Below the pieces are notes generated by a model. That model saw only the letters and a list, made by a program, of their open reading frames with translations, was not told where the DNA came from and made no database searches. A stretch of DNA of 64,000 bases. Source: CAVXSP01 sp963764505. GTDB taxonomy: Bacteria; Acidobacteriota; Vicinamibacteria; Vicinamibacterales; SCN-69-37. A program made the position numbers and the translations under genes. Below are positions 27,489 to 35,883 of this stretch, piece after piece (positions within the stretch are counted from its first letter, which is position 1; every line of letters begins with the position of its first letter). The stretch covers positions 1,116,001 through 1,180,000 of the forward strand of contig CAVXSP010000001.1 in assembly GCA_963764505.1 (NCBI GenBank), in the 5' to 3' direction.

Positions 27489-28728
27489 CCGCGGCCGGCT
27501 CTTCGGCGGCCCGCAGCTCCCGGATCACGAACCACAGCGCCAGCGGCCCCAGGGCGATGAGCCCGGCGGCCAGCATGAACGGCGGCGCGTACGACCCGCT
27601 GCGATCGATCAGGAACCCCGTGATGAGCGGCGACAGGATGCCGGCGATGTTGCCGATGAAGTTGTACACGCCGGTCCAGAGACCGATCTTTGCCGGCGGC
27701 GCGCAGCTCTGGAGGATGACGAGCAGATTGCCCGTCGCGAGGCCGACCAGGCAGCCGCCGATGATCAGCCCCACGGCCGCGCCGGCGCTGGTCACGCGCG
27801 CCGCCGGGATCAGCAGCAGACCCGTGAGGAATGCCACCGTGACGACGCTCTTGCGCGCCCGGGTCTCGCTCCAGCCCATCCGGACGAGCCGGTCCGCGAT
27901 CCAGCCCCCGATCGGCTCGCTCGCGCCGAAGACGAAGTAAGGCAGCGCCGCGTAGATGCCCGCGCGCAGAATCGTCAGGCCCCGGGCGGTCACCAGGTAG
28001 TCCGGCAGCCACGTGACTAGGAAGTACCAGTAGTAGTCGAAGCAGAAGAACGCCAGGCAGACGCCGAGCAGGTTCCGATTCGTGAGGAGCGCCAGCACGC
28101 CGGACCCGATGCCTCCGTCCGACGGACTCGGGCGGGTCTCCTTCGGGGCACGAAGCTGTGCGGGCGTCGTGAGCAGCCACGGCACCAACCAGAGCAGGGC
28201 GGCGAAGCCCACGAGTGCGAACGTGCTGCGCCAGCCGAAGTTCAGCAGCATGAGCGGGATGACCACGCCTTCGACGACCAGCCCCGTGCGCGTCCCGGCG
28301 TCGAACAGCCCGCAGGGGAGCCCGCGCTCGGCCGGTCGGAAGAGCAGGCTGACGATTTTCGATCCGCCCGGCAGATACACGGCCTCGCCGACGCCGAGCA
28401 GGACGCGCAGGGCGATCAGGGCACCCAGTCCCTCGGCGAAGCCCATCAGCCCCTGGGCCGCCGACCAGAGCACGAACGCTCCCGCATACAGCCAGCGCAG
28501 GTTCACGCGATCGGCGAGCGCGCCCATCGGGATCTGCATCAGGGCGTAGGACCAGAAGAACGCGGACAGCAGGACGCCCTTGGCTTCGGGGCCGAGGTGC
28601 AGCTCGGTCGAGATGAGCGGCAGCGCGAACGAGATCGTGGCGCGATCGAAGTAGTTGATGAGGGAGGCCGTGAACAGCAGGCCGACGATGGCCCAGCGGC
28701 GCGCGTTCGTGACGCCGGCGATCGACAT
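27472..28728 (-). CDS. MFS transporter, anion:cation symporter (hexuronate/galactonate) type
   Basis: About 418 residues with twelve predicted membrane segments. N-terminal LINYFDRATISFALPLI and the GVLLSAFFWSYALMQIPMGALADR loop resemble the ACS subfamily that imports sugar acids such as D-galactonate or hexuronate. ATG 28728 overlaps the stop of the upstream L-fuconate dehydratase gene (TGATG) and has GGAG 9 nt before it, so the two are translationally coupled. Import of the sugar acid that the dehydratase uses is the simplest reading. Confidence 0.85.
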   Translation of the reverse strand: MSIAGVTNARRWAIVGLLFTASLINYFDRATISFALPLISTELHLGPEAKGVLLSAFFWSYALMQIPMGALADRVNLRWLYAGAFVLWSAAQGLMGFAEGLGALIALRVLLGVGEAVYLPGGSKIVSLLFRPAERGLPCGLFDAGTRTGLVVEGVVIPLMLLNFGWRSTFALVGFAALLWLVPWLLTTPAQLRAPKETRPSPSDGGIGSGVLALLTNRNLLGVCLAFFCFDYYWYFLVTWLPDYLVTARGLTILRAGIYAALPYFVFGASEPIGGWIADRLVRMGWSETRARKSVVTVAFLTGLLLIPAARVTSAGAAVGLIIGGCLVGLATGNLLVILQSCAPPAKIGLWTGVYNFIGNIAGILSPLITGFLIDRSGSYAPPFMLAAGLIALGPLALWFVIRELRAAEEPAAATGRP

Positions 28729-30038
28729 CACGGCCGGCTCCACACGGCCCCGTGCGGAAACGCGTACTGCTGGCGCGACTCCTGCCGAATCTCGCTGCTG
28801 TAGCCCGGCGCCGCGGGCGGAAGATAGCGGGCGCCCCGCAGGACGACGGGATGGACGAGGTGTTCGTGGAGATGATCGACGAACTCGAGCACGCGATCGT
28901 CCATCCGGCCGGAAACGGCGACGTAGTCGAACATCGACAGATGCTGCACGAGCTCGCAGAGGCCGACGCCGCCCGCATGCGGACAGATCGGCACACCGAA
29001 CTTGGCGGCCAGGAGGATGACCGCGACGTTCTCGTTCACGCCGCCAAGCCGGCAGCTGTCGATCTGGCAGAAGTCGATGGCGTGCGCCTGCAGCAGCTGC
29101 TTGAACAGCACGCGATTGGCGCAGTTCTCGCCCGTGGCCACGCCGATGCCGAGCGGGCGCGCCGCCTCCGCGATCCTCGCGTGGCCCAGGATGTCGTCGG
29201 GGCTCGTGGGCTCCTCAATCCACCACGGCGAGAACTTCGCCAGGCCGCGGACGCGCGCAATCGCTTCGTCGACGTCCCAGAACTGGTTGGCGTCCGTCAT
29301 GAGCCGGCAGGACGACCCGATCTCCTCGCGGACGAGCGCCAGCCGCCGCGCGTCGTCCTCCTCCGCGCCGCCGACCTTGACCTTGAAATCGGTCCAGCCG
29401 CCGGCGAGCGCCTTCCGGCACAGGGCGCGGACCTTGTCGTCCGAATAGCCCATCCAGCCGGTCGAGGTCGTGTAGGCGGGATAGCCGTCCCGGAAAAGAC
29501 GCGCCTCGCGATCCGCACGCCCGGGCGCCTGCCGCTGCAGCAGATCGACCGCCTCCTCGGGCGTGAGCGCGTCGGTGATGTATCGGAAGTCGACGCACCG
29601 GACCAGTTCGCGCGGCGACATGTCCGCGAGCAGCTTCCAGACGGGCTTTTCGACGGACCTGCCCCAGAGGTCCCACACGGCATTGACGACGGCCGCCAGC
29701 GCGAGGTGAGCGGCGCCCTTTTCCGGTCCCAGCCAGCGCATCTGCGTATCGCACGCCAGCGAACGCCAGAACTGGGCGGGGTCGGCGACGATCTCCGCCA
29801 GGCTCCGGCCCACCACGAGCGGCTGGAGCGCGCGGATGGCTGCGGTGCAGACCTCGTTGCCGCGGCCGAGTGTGAAGGCGAACCCATGGCCGCGGAGGTC
29901 GGTGTCGGTCTCCAGGATCACGTACGCCGCGGAGTAGTCGGGATCGCGGTGCATCGCGTCGCTTCCGTCGAGCGTCCGCGAGGTCGGGAAGCGGATGTCG
30001 ACGACCTCGAAATCGCGGATCGTGCATCTGGCGGTCAT
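28728..30038 (-). CDS. L-fuconate dehydratase (enolase superfamily)
   Basis: 436 residues, full length for FucD, which dehydrates L-fuconate to 2-keto-3-deoxy-L-fuconate in the non-phosphorylated L-fucose route. Visible: N-terminal DIRFPTSRTLDGSDAMHRDPDYSAAYV, the KVKVGG catalytic lysine motif, metal ligands in LMTDANQFWD, WWIEEPTSPDD and GVATGENCANR, and CPHAGGVGLCELVQH with the active-site histidine. Specificity within the family is inferred from the close look of these motifs to FucD. It starts at ATG 30038, is first in the operon with the MFS transporter, and is divergent from an aldose epimerase. Confidence 0.88.
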   Translation of the reverse strand: MTARCTIRDFEVVDIRFPTSRTLDGSDAMHRDPDYSAAYVILETDTDLRGHGFAFTLGRGNEVCTAAIRALQPLVVGRSLAEIVADPAQFWRSLACDTQMRWLGPEKGAAHLALAAVVNAVWDLWGRSVEKPVWKLLADMSPRELVRCVDFRYITDALTPEEAVDLLQRQAPGRADREARLFRDGYPAYTTSTGWMGYSDDKVRALCRKALAGGWTDFKVKVGGAEEDDARRLALVREEIGSSCRLMTDANQFWDVDEAIARVRGLAKFSPWWIEEPTSPDDILGHARIAEAARPLGIGVATGENCANRVLFKQLLQAHAIDFCQIDSCRLGGVNENVAVILLAAKFGVPICPHAGGVGLCELVQHLSMFDYVAVSGRMDDRVLEFVDHLHEHLVHPVVLRGARYLPPAAPGYSSEIRQESRQQYAFPHGAVWSRP

Positions 30039-30076
30039 CGCGCGTGCAACCGGGTGGAGTATATGTCACGCTCGTG

Positions 30077-30088
30077 AATCGATCGATT
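30077..30088. promoter_or_regulatory. Perfect 12-bp palindrome AATCGATCGATT in divergent promoter region
   Basis: The palindrome abuts the plus-strand hexamer TACAAT (30088-30093) and lies 39 nt from the fucD start, near a minus-strand TATACT at 30059-30064. That position fits an operator controlling both the dehydratase-transporter operon and the aldose epimerase. No regulator gene is next to it. Confidence 0.4.
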
Positions 30089-30111
30089 ACAATGCCCGAC
30101 GCGAGCTCACC

Positions 30112-31182
30112 GTGACCAGCCTCGTCGCGCGCATCCTGATCGCCTCGGCGCTCGTCGTGGCGCCGCTGCTCTTGTCCATGTCCGCTGCCAGGCAGCCGCG
30201 GTACTCGGCGATCCAGAGTGGGCCCATCGTCCGTCTCCACGACGACGCGGCCGGGACCACGGTGTCGCTTCTGCCCTCGGTGGGCGACGTGACGTTCGAG
30301 CTCTCGGTGAGAGGGCAGAACGTGCTGCAGTTCGCCGGGGGTGCTCCCGAGCAGTTCACCGGCGGTCTCACGGGCATCCCATTCGTCGGCCCCTGGGCGA
30401 ACCGGCTGGACGAGCAGGCGTTCTATGCGAACGGACGGCGGTACGCGTTCGACATGCAGCTCGGCAACGTCCGCGGATCGATCCCGATTCACGGGTTTCT
30501 CACGCCGAGCGCCGGATCGCCCGTCGTCTGGCGGGTTGCCGACCTCGGCGCCGACGGCGCGGGGGCGTGGGTAACCAGCGAGCTGGACTTCTACAGACAT
30601 CCGCAATGGATGAAGCAGTTTCCGTTCGCGCACACCGTGCAGATCACGCATCGGCTTCAGGACGGCGTCCTCGAAGTGAAGACCGCCATCGCGAACCTGA
30701 GCACCGAGCCCATGCCCGTGTCGATCGGGTTCCACCCGTACTTCCGGTTGACGGACTCCACACGCGACGAATGGACGATTGCGATCGGCGCCAGGACGCA
30801 CTGGCGGCTCGCGCCGACGAAGCTGCCGACCGGCGAGACCGAGCCGATCGAACGGATGTTCCCGGATCCCCGCGCGATTCCGCTCAGGGACTACGAGCTC
30901 GACGACGTGTTCAGCGATCTCGTGCGCGACGAGGCGGGCCGGGCCACGATGAGCGTGCATGGGCCGAAGTCCCAGCGGGTGGACGTGCTCGTCGGATCCG
31001 GCTATCGCGCGGTCGTCGTCTGGGCGCCGAAGCCGAACCGCGAGTTCGTCTGTTTCGAGCCGATGGCCGGCATTACGAACGCGATGAACCTCGCGCAGAA
31101 GGGCCTGTACGACGAACTGCAGAGCGTCCCGCCCGACGGTCGCTGGGAGGCCAGCTTCTGGGTCAGGCCGGAGGGATTCTGA
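30112..31182 (+). CDS. Secreted aldose 1-epimerase (mutarotase) family protein
   Basis: About 356 residues: signal peptide (RILIASALVVAPLLLSMSAA), then a galactose-mutarotase beta-sandwich with FVGPWANRLDEQAF, IPIHGFL, SIGFHPYFRLTD (the catalytic His region) and CFEPMAGITNAMN (the catalytic Glu region). It interconverts alpha and beta anomers of free sugars, here probably in the periplasm. GTG 30112 places the signal peptide at the N-terminus; TACAAT ends 18 nt upstream, leaving a very short leader. Divergent from L-fuconate dehydratase, so it probably feeds the same sugar route. Confidence 0.78.
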   Translation: MTSLVARILIASALVVAPLLLSMSAARQPRYSAIQSGPIVRLHDDAAGTTVSLLPSVGDVTFELSVRGQNVLQFAGGAPEQFTGGLTGIPFVGPWANRLDEQAFYANGRRYAFDMQLGNVRGSIPIHGFLTPSAGSPVVWRVADLGADGAGAWVTSELDFYRHPQWMKQFPFAHTVQITHRLQDGVLEVKTAIANLSTEPMPVSIGFHPYFRLTDSTRDEWTIAIGARTHWRLAPTKLPTGETEPIERMFPDPRAIPLRDYELDDVFSDLVRDEAGRATMSVHGPKSQRVDVLVGSGYRAVVVWAPKPNREFVCFEPMAGITNAMNLAQKGLYDELQSVPPDGRWEASFWVRPEGF

Positions 31183-31234
31183 AAGGCGCCCAGAGCCCCT
31201 AGCCCAGAGCCCACAGCCCACTCGGAGAACCTCT

Positions 31235-32012
31235 TTGTCCCCATCCGTCCTCGATCGATTCCGTCTCGAAGGCAAGGTCGCGCTCGTGACCGGAGGGGCC
31301 CGGGGGCTCGGACTGTCGATGGCGACGGCGCTCGCCGAAGCGGGCGCCGACGTCGCGCTCCTCGGCCGATCGCTCGAGGCCGCGGAGGCCTCCGCGGCCG
31401 GCATCGCCGGCGCGACCGGTCGCCGCGCCCGGGCCTTCGCGGCCGACGTGACGCGCGCCGCCGACGTGCGCCGCGCGATCACGGAGGTCGAGGGCTCGCT
31501 CGGCCCGGTCGACGTCCTCGTCAACAGCGCCGGCGTCAACATCCGCGGGCTGTCCGCGGAGCTCTCCGAGGCCGACTGGGACACGGTGATCGACATCAAT
31601 CTCAAGGGCACGTTCCTCTGCGCCCGCGCCGTCGGACCGGGAATGGCCTCGCGCGGATGGGGACGCGTCATCAACATGGGCTCCATCCTGTCGGTGATCG
31701 CGCTGCCCGGCCGGGCCGCCTATGCGTCGGCGAAGGCCGGCGTGCTGAATCTCACGCGCGTGCTCGCGCTCGAGTGGGCCGGCACGGGCGTGACCGCGAA
31801 TGCGATCTGCCCGGGGCCGTTCGCCACGGACATGAATCGCGCCCTCATCGAGGACCGCGCCAAGTACCGAGGAGTTCTGTCGGCAGATTCCGATCGGGCG
31901 CTTCGGCGAGCTGCACGAGATCGGCGGCGCGGCGGTCTTCCTGGCCTCCGACGCGTCCTCGTTCGTCACCGGCGCCGGGCTGTTCGTCGACGGAGGGTGG
32001 ACAGCTAGATGA
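31235..32012 (+). CDS. Short-chain dehydrogenase/reductase (SDR), one-base insertion near 3' end
   Basis: The classical SDR build: TGGARGLGLSMATALAEAGA (NAD(P) loop), NSAGVN, catalytic Ser in MGSILSVIALPGRAAYASAKAG with Tyr-x3-Lys, and the ICPGPFATDM end of the active site. It probably oxidises a sugar acid or sugar in the surrounding catabolic cluster. TTG 31235 has GGAG just upstream. Near 31870-31876 one extra base shifts the frame; removing it continues as EFCRQIPIGRFGELHEIGGAA and FVDGGWTAR to TGA at 32010-32012, about 258 residues. As written the C-terminus is replaced by arginine-rich nonsense and stops at 32008. Confidence 0.8.
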
Positions 32013-32021
32013 AGGCCGGGT

Positions 32022-32072
32022 ACGCCAGGTACGCCAGGTACGCCGGGTACGCCGGGTACGTCAGGTACGAGG
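32022..32072. repeat. Tandem array of a 9-bp unit GGTACGCCR, about six copies
   Basis: Begins ten bases after the SDR stop codon. The units are GGTACGCCA, GGTACGCCA, GGTACGCCG, GGTACGCCG, GGTACGTCA and a last GGTACGAGG. The same unit recurs after ahcY (54509-54540), there directly before a terminator. Its purpose is unknown. Confidence 0.7.
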
Positions 32073-32315
32073 ACCGCGAGGAGACGGACTGCCACCAGAC
32101 CTTCTGGGGTGTTCCCTCGCGTATCTGATTTGGCTGTGTGGCCAGAACCCTTCCGCGATGTCCTTCCCCACCGCGCGTGCGGACTCCAGCAACTGCGAGC
32201 GATATCGCAGATCGGTCCGCGCCGCCAGACTTCCTGCGACGATCGCGGTCACCTCGGTCTTGAAGGCTTCTGCAAGCTGCCAGGCAATGAGCTCACTGTA
32301 TCGGCGTGCGGCCAT
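32061..32315 (-). pseudogene. Truncated four-helix-bundle (S23 / TIGR02436-type) protein
   Basis: The start MAARRYSELIAWQLAEAFKTE and the later RYRSQLLESARAVGKDIAEGF match the small four-helix-bundle family first seen in 23S rRNA intervening sequences and also scattered singly in genomes. The family is usually about 120 residues; here the frame loses resemblance after EGFW (about residue 53) and stops inside the GGTACGCCR array at about 84 residues. So the C-terminal helices are missing or shifted. Related proteins serve as Avd partners of diversity-generating retroelements, but no reverse transcriptase is present in the window. It sits in a repeat-rich gap. Confidence 0.55.
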
Positions 32316-32440
32316 TCTGGTCGGCGACGAGCACGACTCGTGCCGTGGCATCTGGCTGGTGTACCTCGGCTCGCGCACGGAGGACTGCAGAATTCGCGAT
32401 GCTCACCGAGAGGAAGGTTCGCAGGAATCGAGCGGGTTCC

Positions 32441-32756
32441 GGATGACCGTGCGGGGGACGTCGTGTGGGACTCAACGGAGCTGGCCCTCGAAATCGCGCT
32501 TTCGTCCGCTCGCGGTTCATCACTTGGATCGCCGGGGCCCCCTGCACCCCGGCTGGCTCCGCTCGCTCGCGGGGACCCCGATGCCCCGCGCCGCTCACTT
32601 CGCACCTGTCGCCCATCGCACGATGGCTACCCGCTTGGACACCAGACATGCTTCGCCATCGTGCTCGAACCGCTCGCTCCCTCCAGCGCGATTTCATCCT
32701 GACGCCCATCGGGCCACTCCGATTCGTCCCACACGACGTCCCCCGCGCGGTCATCC
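32441..32756. repeat. Imperfect inverted repeat, arms 32441-32500 and 32685-32756
   Basis: The left arm and the reverse complement of the right arm agree at 30 of their first 31 bases (GGATGACCG, one mismatch, then GCGGGGGACGTCGTGTGGGAC). They differ in the middle and share their last 11 bases (GAAATCGCGCT). Both arms read in one frame as DDRAGDVVWD followed by EIAL, so they may derive from a duplicated coding sequence. About 184 bp separate the arms. Confidence 0.6.
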
Positions 32757-32990
32757 GACGTCGAATGTCGCTGGCGGTGCCGGGAGCCGGTCACTCGGAC
32801 CGGCGCGATGCGCGAAGGTCGAAGCCGTGCCGGAGGGAGCGAGGATTTCGAGCGCGACGTGCGTAGGCCGGGCGACGCCGGGCCGGATCGCACTCGCGCG
32901 ACGTGCGTCAGCCTGAAATCCGAGCGGACGGAGGCCACGGCTTCGAGCGCCGCTGTCCGTGGAGACCGGCTCTCGGCACTGCCAGCGACA

Positions 32991-33010
32991 TTCGGAAACG
33001 AATTTCCGAA
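32991..33010. promoter_or_regulatory. Perfect 8-bp inverted repeat upstream of the IlvD-type gene
   Basis: TTCGGAAACGAATTTCCGAA: 8-bp arms around CGAA, centred 75 nt before TTG 33075. The GGAAA...TTTCC symmetry around a CG resembles operators of LacI-type sugar regulators, but no such regulator lies in the window. A TACGAT hexamer at 33049-33054 could be the -10 of the gene. Confidence 0.4.
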
Positions 33011-33074
33011 GGGCCTTGAGCGTAACCCGGTTCCAACCCTGTCAGTGATACGATCCCCCGCCCGGAGCCCTCCC

Positions 33075-34811
33075 TTGACGAAGACGAAATTGAACGGCCG
33101 TCCGTACCGATCCGCCTCCTGGTTCGCCAAGCGCGACAAGGACGGCTTCATCCATCGGAGCTGGCAGGGACGCGGCCTGCCGCGCGACGTGTTCGACGGC
33201 CGGCCGATCATCGGGATCTGCAACACGTTCTCGGAGCTGACGCCCTGCAACGCGCACTTCCGCGAGCTGGCCGAGCACGTGAAGCGCGGCGTGTGGGAGG
33301 CCGGCGGTCTGCCGCTCGAGTTCCCCGTGATGTCGCTGGGCGAAACGAGCCTCCGGCCGACCGCGATGCTGTTCCGGAACCTCGCCGCCATGGACGTCGA
33401 AGAGTCCATCCGCGGCAATCCGATCGACGGCGTCGTCCTGCTCTGCGGCTGCGACAAGACGACGCCGTCGCTCGTCATGGGCGCGGCGAGCTGCGACATC
33501 CCTGCGCTCGTCGTTCCGGGCGGGCCCATGCTGAACGGCCGATACCGCGGCCAGGTCATCGGCGTCAGCCACGTCTGGGAGTTCAGCGAGGCCGTCCGCG
33601 CCGGCCGGATGAGCCTCGACGAGTTCATGGAGGCCGAACCCTGCATGTCGCGATCGGCCGGGTTCTGCGCCGTGATGGGCACCGCGTCGACGATGGCGAC
33701 GATGGTCGAGGCGCTGGGGCTGACCCTGCCGGGCAATGCGGCCATCCCCGCCGCGGACTCCCGCCGCTACGCCGAAGCCCACCTCGCCGGCCGGCGGATT
33801 GTCGAGATGGTCGAAGAGGACGTGCGGCTGTCCGCGATCCTCGGGCGGGAGGCATTCGAGAACGCCATACGAGTGAACGGCGCCGTCGGCGGATCGACCA
33901 ACGCCGTGATTCATCTGATCGCCATTGCCGGGCGTGTCGGCGTGCCACTGTCGCTCGCCGATTGGGACGAGTTCGGCCGGGACGTGCCGACCATCGTCGA
34001 CATCAAGCCATCCGGGCGCTTCATGATGGAGGATTTCTTCTACGCCGGCGGCGTGCCGGCCGTGATGCGCACGCTGGCCGAGGCGGGCCTGCTGAACCGG
34101 GACGCGCGCACGGTCAACGGCCGGACCGTCTGGGAGAACTGCGGCCGCGCCGACGTCTGGAATGCCGAGGTCATCCGGCCGATGGATCGGCCTCTGGCCG
34201 CGCACGGGGGCATCGCCGTCCTGCGCGGCAATCTCGCGCCGGACGGCGCCGTCCTGAAGCCCTCGGCGGCATCGCCGCATCTGATGAAGCACCGCGGCCG
34301 CGCCGTCGTGTTCGAGAACATCGAGCAGTACAAGTCGCGCATCGCCGATCCCGGCCTGGAGGTCGACGCGTCGTCCGTCCTGGTCCTGAAGCATTGCGGC
34401 CCGAGGGGATATCCCGGGATGGCCGAAGTCGGGAACATGGGGCTGCCGCCAAAGCTGCTGCAGCAGGGCATCACGGACATGGTGCGCATCTCCGACGCGC
34501 GCATGAGCGGCACGGCGTACGGGACCGTCGTCCTCCACGCCGCCCCGGAGGCCGCGGCGGGCGGACCGCTCGCGCTCGTGCAGGACGGCGATTCGATCGA
34601 GCTCGACGTCGAGGCGCGCCGGCTGCATCTCGACGTCGCCGGCGACGAGCTGGCGCGCCGCCGGGCCGCCTGGCGGCCTCCCGCGCCGCCGGTGCCGCCG
34701 GGCGGATATGCGAGCCTCTACATCGAGCACGTGCTGCAGGCGGATCGCGGCTGCGATCTGGACTTCCTCGTCGGCTGCCGCGGCATGCCGCCGACGCGCG
34801 AGTCGCACTGA
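33075..34811 (+). CDS. IlvD/Edd-family sugar-acid dehydratase (L-arabinonate dehydratase-like)
   Basis: 578 residues. Iron-sulfur cysteines sit in GICNTFSELTPCNAHFRELA and LLCGCDKTTPSLVMGAASCD; NGAVGGSTNAVIH, PHLMKHRGRAVVFENIEQYK and KHCGPRGYPGMAE are family blocks. The GRPYRSASWFAKRDKDGFIHR start is typical of the pentonate/sugar-acid branch rather than of branched-chain amino acid IlvD. It would remove water from an aldonic acid to give a 2-keto-3-deoxy acid. TTG 33075 is used, with GGAG 8 nt upstream; no ATG is suitably placed. It lies at the end of a sugar-acid cluster with an enolase-type dehydratase, two different dehydratases side by side. Confidence 0.85.
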   Translation: MTKTKLNGRPYRSASWFAKRDKDGFIHRSWQGRGLPRDVFDGRPIIGICNTFSELTPCNAHFRELAEHVKRGVWEAGGLPLEFPVMSLGETSLRPTAMLFRNLAAMDVEESIRGNPIDGVVLLCGCDKTTPSLVMGAASCDIPALVVPGGPMLNGRYRGQVIGVSHVWEFSEAVRAGRMSLDEFMEAEPCMSRSAGFCAVMGTASTMATMVEALGLTLPGNAAIPAADSRRYAEAHLAGRRIVEMVEEDVRLSAILGREAFENAIRVNGAVGGSTNAVIHLIAIAGRVGVPLSLADWDEFGRDVPTIVDIKPSGRFMMEDFFYAGGVPAVMRTLAEAGLLNRDARTVNGRTVWENCGRADVWNAEVIRPMDRPLAAHGGIAVLRGNLAPDGAVLKPSAASPHLMKHRGRAVVFENIEQYKSRIADPGLEVDASSVLVLKHCGPRGYPGMAEVGNMGLPPKLLQQGITDMVRISDARMSGTAYGTVVLHAAPEAAAGGPLALVQDGDSIELDVEARRLHLDVAGDELARRRAAWRPPAPPVPPGGYASLYIEHVLQADRGCDLDFLVGCRGMPPTRESH

Positions 34812-34976
34812 GCCAGCCATCACCTGACGAGGACGCCCCGTCCCTCGCGAGCGACAGTCTGGCCCGCGCGCCCGGGCTCGAGTGCCGCTCCACGCGAGCC
34901 CGGTGCGGGGTGTTGCCCGCGAACGTCTGGCACACAAGTTGGAGACGGACCAGGCATCTGCTCGATGGAGGCTCTC

Positions 34977-35525
34977 ATGCGCAGTTCCGGACTCGGGCCG
35001 AGCCACCTGTTCGTTGGTCTGGCCGCCTTTCTGATCGCGGTTGCGCTCTTCTCGTGGGCGCCCTGGTCCGCGCATGCGTCGAGCGTCCCAGCCGAGGCGA
35101 TTCGAACGTCCAACGTCGCGATGGCGTGCGCGCCCGGGCAGCAGGCGTTCGTCCATCAGGGTGCCGTGGACGGCGAGTTGAACGTCAGCATCGAGTGCGC
35201 GGGCGCGCAGGACGCCGCCGCATACGGCGCCGGGCTCGACCGCGCCGCCGCTGGGCCGGCGGCCGTGCCGGTGCCAGCGATGTACCGTCCCGTCGCGGCG
35301 CCCGTTCGGGCGCTCGCGCCCGACCCTCCCGTCGGGCCGGCTCGAGCGTCGGCGCGGCGGAAGGTCCGTGCCCGCGACTGGAAACGGGACGCGCTCGTGA
35401 TTGGCGGAGCCGCGGGCGCCGGAGCGGGTATCGGCGGCCTGGTCGGCGGCAGGAAGGGCGCACTGATTGGCGCGGCGCTGGGCGGCGGCGGCGCGGCGCT
35501 CTACCGGACGGCGAACGACAGGTGA
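34977..35525 (+). CDS. Hypothetical secreted protein with glycine-zipper C-terminus
   Basis: 182 residues, family not named. Signal peptide (HLFVGLAAFLIAVALFSWAP), a small domain with two Cys (AMACAPGQQAFVHQ and IECAGAQ), a proline-rich linker, a basic patch (SARRKVRARDWKRD), then a glycine zipper (GGAAGAGAGIGGLVGGRKGALIGAALGGG) like those of outer-membrane lipoproteins that insert in membranes. ATG 34977 has GGAGG 6 nt upstream and is preferred to ATG 34965. Confidence 0.6.
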   Translation: MRSSGLGPSHLFVGLAAFLIAVALFSWAPWSAHASSVPAEAIRTSNVAMACAPGQQAFVHQGAVDGELNVSIECAGAQDAAAYGAGLDRAAAGPAAVPVPAMYRPVAAPVRALAPDPPVGPARASARRKVRARDWKRDALVIGGAAGAGAGIGGLVGGRKGALIGAALGGGGAALYRTANDR

Positions 35526-35580
35526 CGTCCGCGCTGCACGCGGCTCATTCCGCGCGCAGCGCGGTCAGCGGGTCACGCGG

Positions 35581-35865
35581 ATGACGCGGCGCCGGGTCTG
35601 GCTCGCGCGTGGCCTGGCGGCCGCGGCCGACCTGCTGCAGTGGATCCTGCTGCCGATGTTCGCGGGCGGCGGGCTCGAGCCCACGACGGCGGCGCTCGAC
35701 CTGGTCGTGGCCGGCCTGATGGTTTGGCTCTGCGGCTGGCACGTGGCGTTCCTGCCCACCGCTGCGGCCGAAGTGCTGCCCGTCGTCGATCTGTTCCCGA
35801 CGTGGACCGCGGCCGTCCTCTTCGTCACCCGCCGCGGCGCGGATCCCGGAGCGTTGAAACCGTAG
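35581..35865 (+). CDS. Small hypothetical membrane protein
   Basis: 94 residues with about three hydrophobic segments (ARGLAAAADLLQWILLPMF, ALDLVVAGLMVWLCGWHVAFL, and VLPVVDLFPTWTAAVLFVT). Family not recognised. ATG 35581 lies 55 nt after the glycine-zipper gene, so the two may share a transcript. No strong ribosome site is visible. It ends 18 nt before the convergent beta-propeller gene. Confidence 0.55.
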   Translation: MTRRRVWLARGLAAAADLLQWILLPMFAGGGLEPTTAALDLVVAGLMVWLCGWHVAFLPTAAAEVLPVVDLFPTWTAAVLFVTRRGADPGALKP

Positions 35866-35883
35866 AACCCTGGAACTCCGCGC

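Larger units (their letters stand above)
32316..33074. other. Repeat-rich gap without intact gene
   Basis: About 760 bp in which no frame gives a credible protein. It contains an imperfect inverted repeat (32441-32500 with 32685-32756), a 13-bp direct repeat GCGCGACGTGCGT near 32851 and 32898, a GC-rich motif CTCGCGGGGACCCC at 32566-32579 also present at 52858, and a short perfect inverted repeat just before the IlvD gene. It looks like remnants of mobile or repetitive DNA. Confidence 0.5.

Noticed and set aside
32022..32072. CRISPR array
   Set aside because: The 9-bp units follow each other without spacers and no cas genes are present.
32061..32756. Diversity-generating retroelement suggested by the Avd-like S23 gene and repeats
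   Set aside because: No reverse transcriptase, and the repeats are inverted and differ by indels rather than being a direct template/variable pair with adenine-specific changes.
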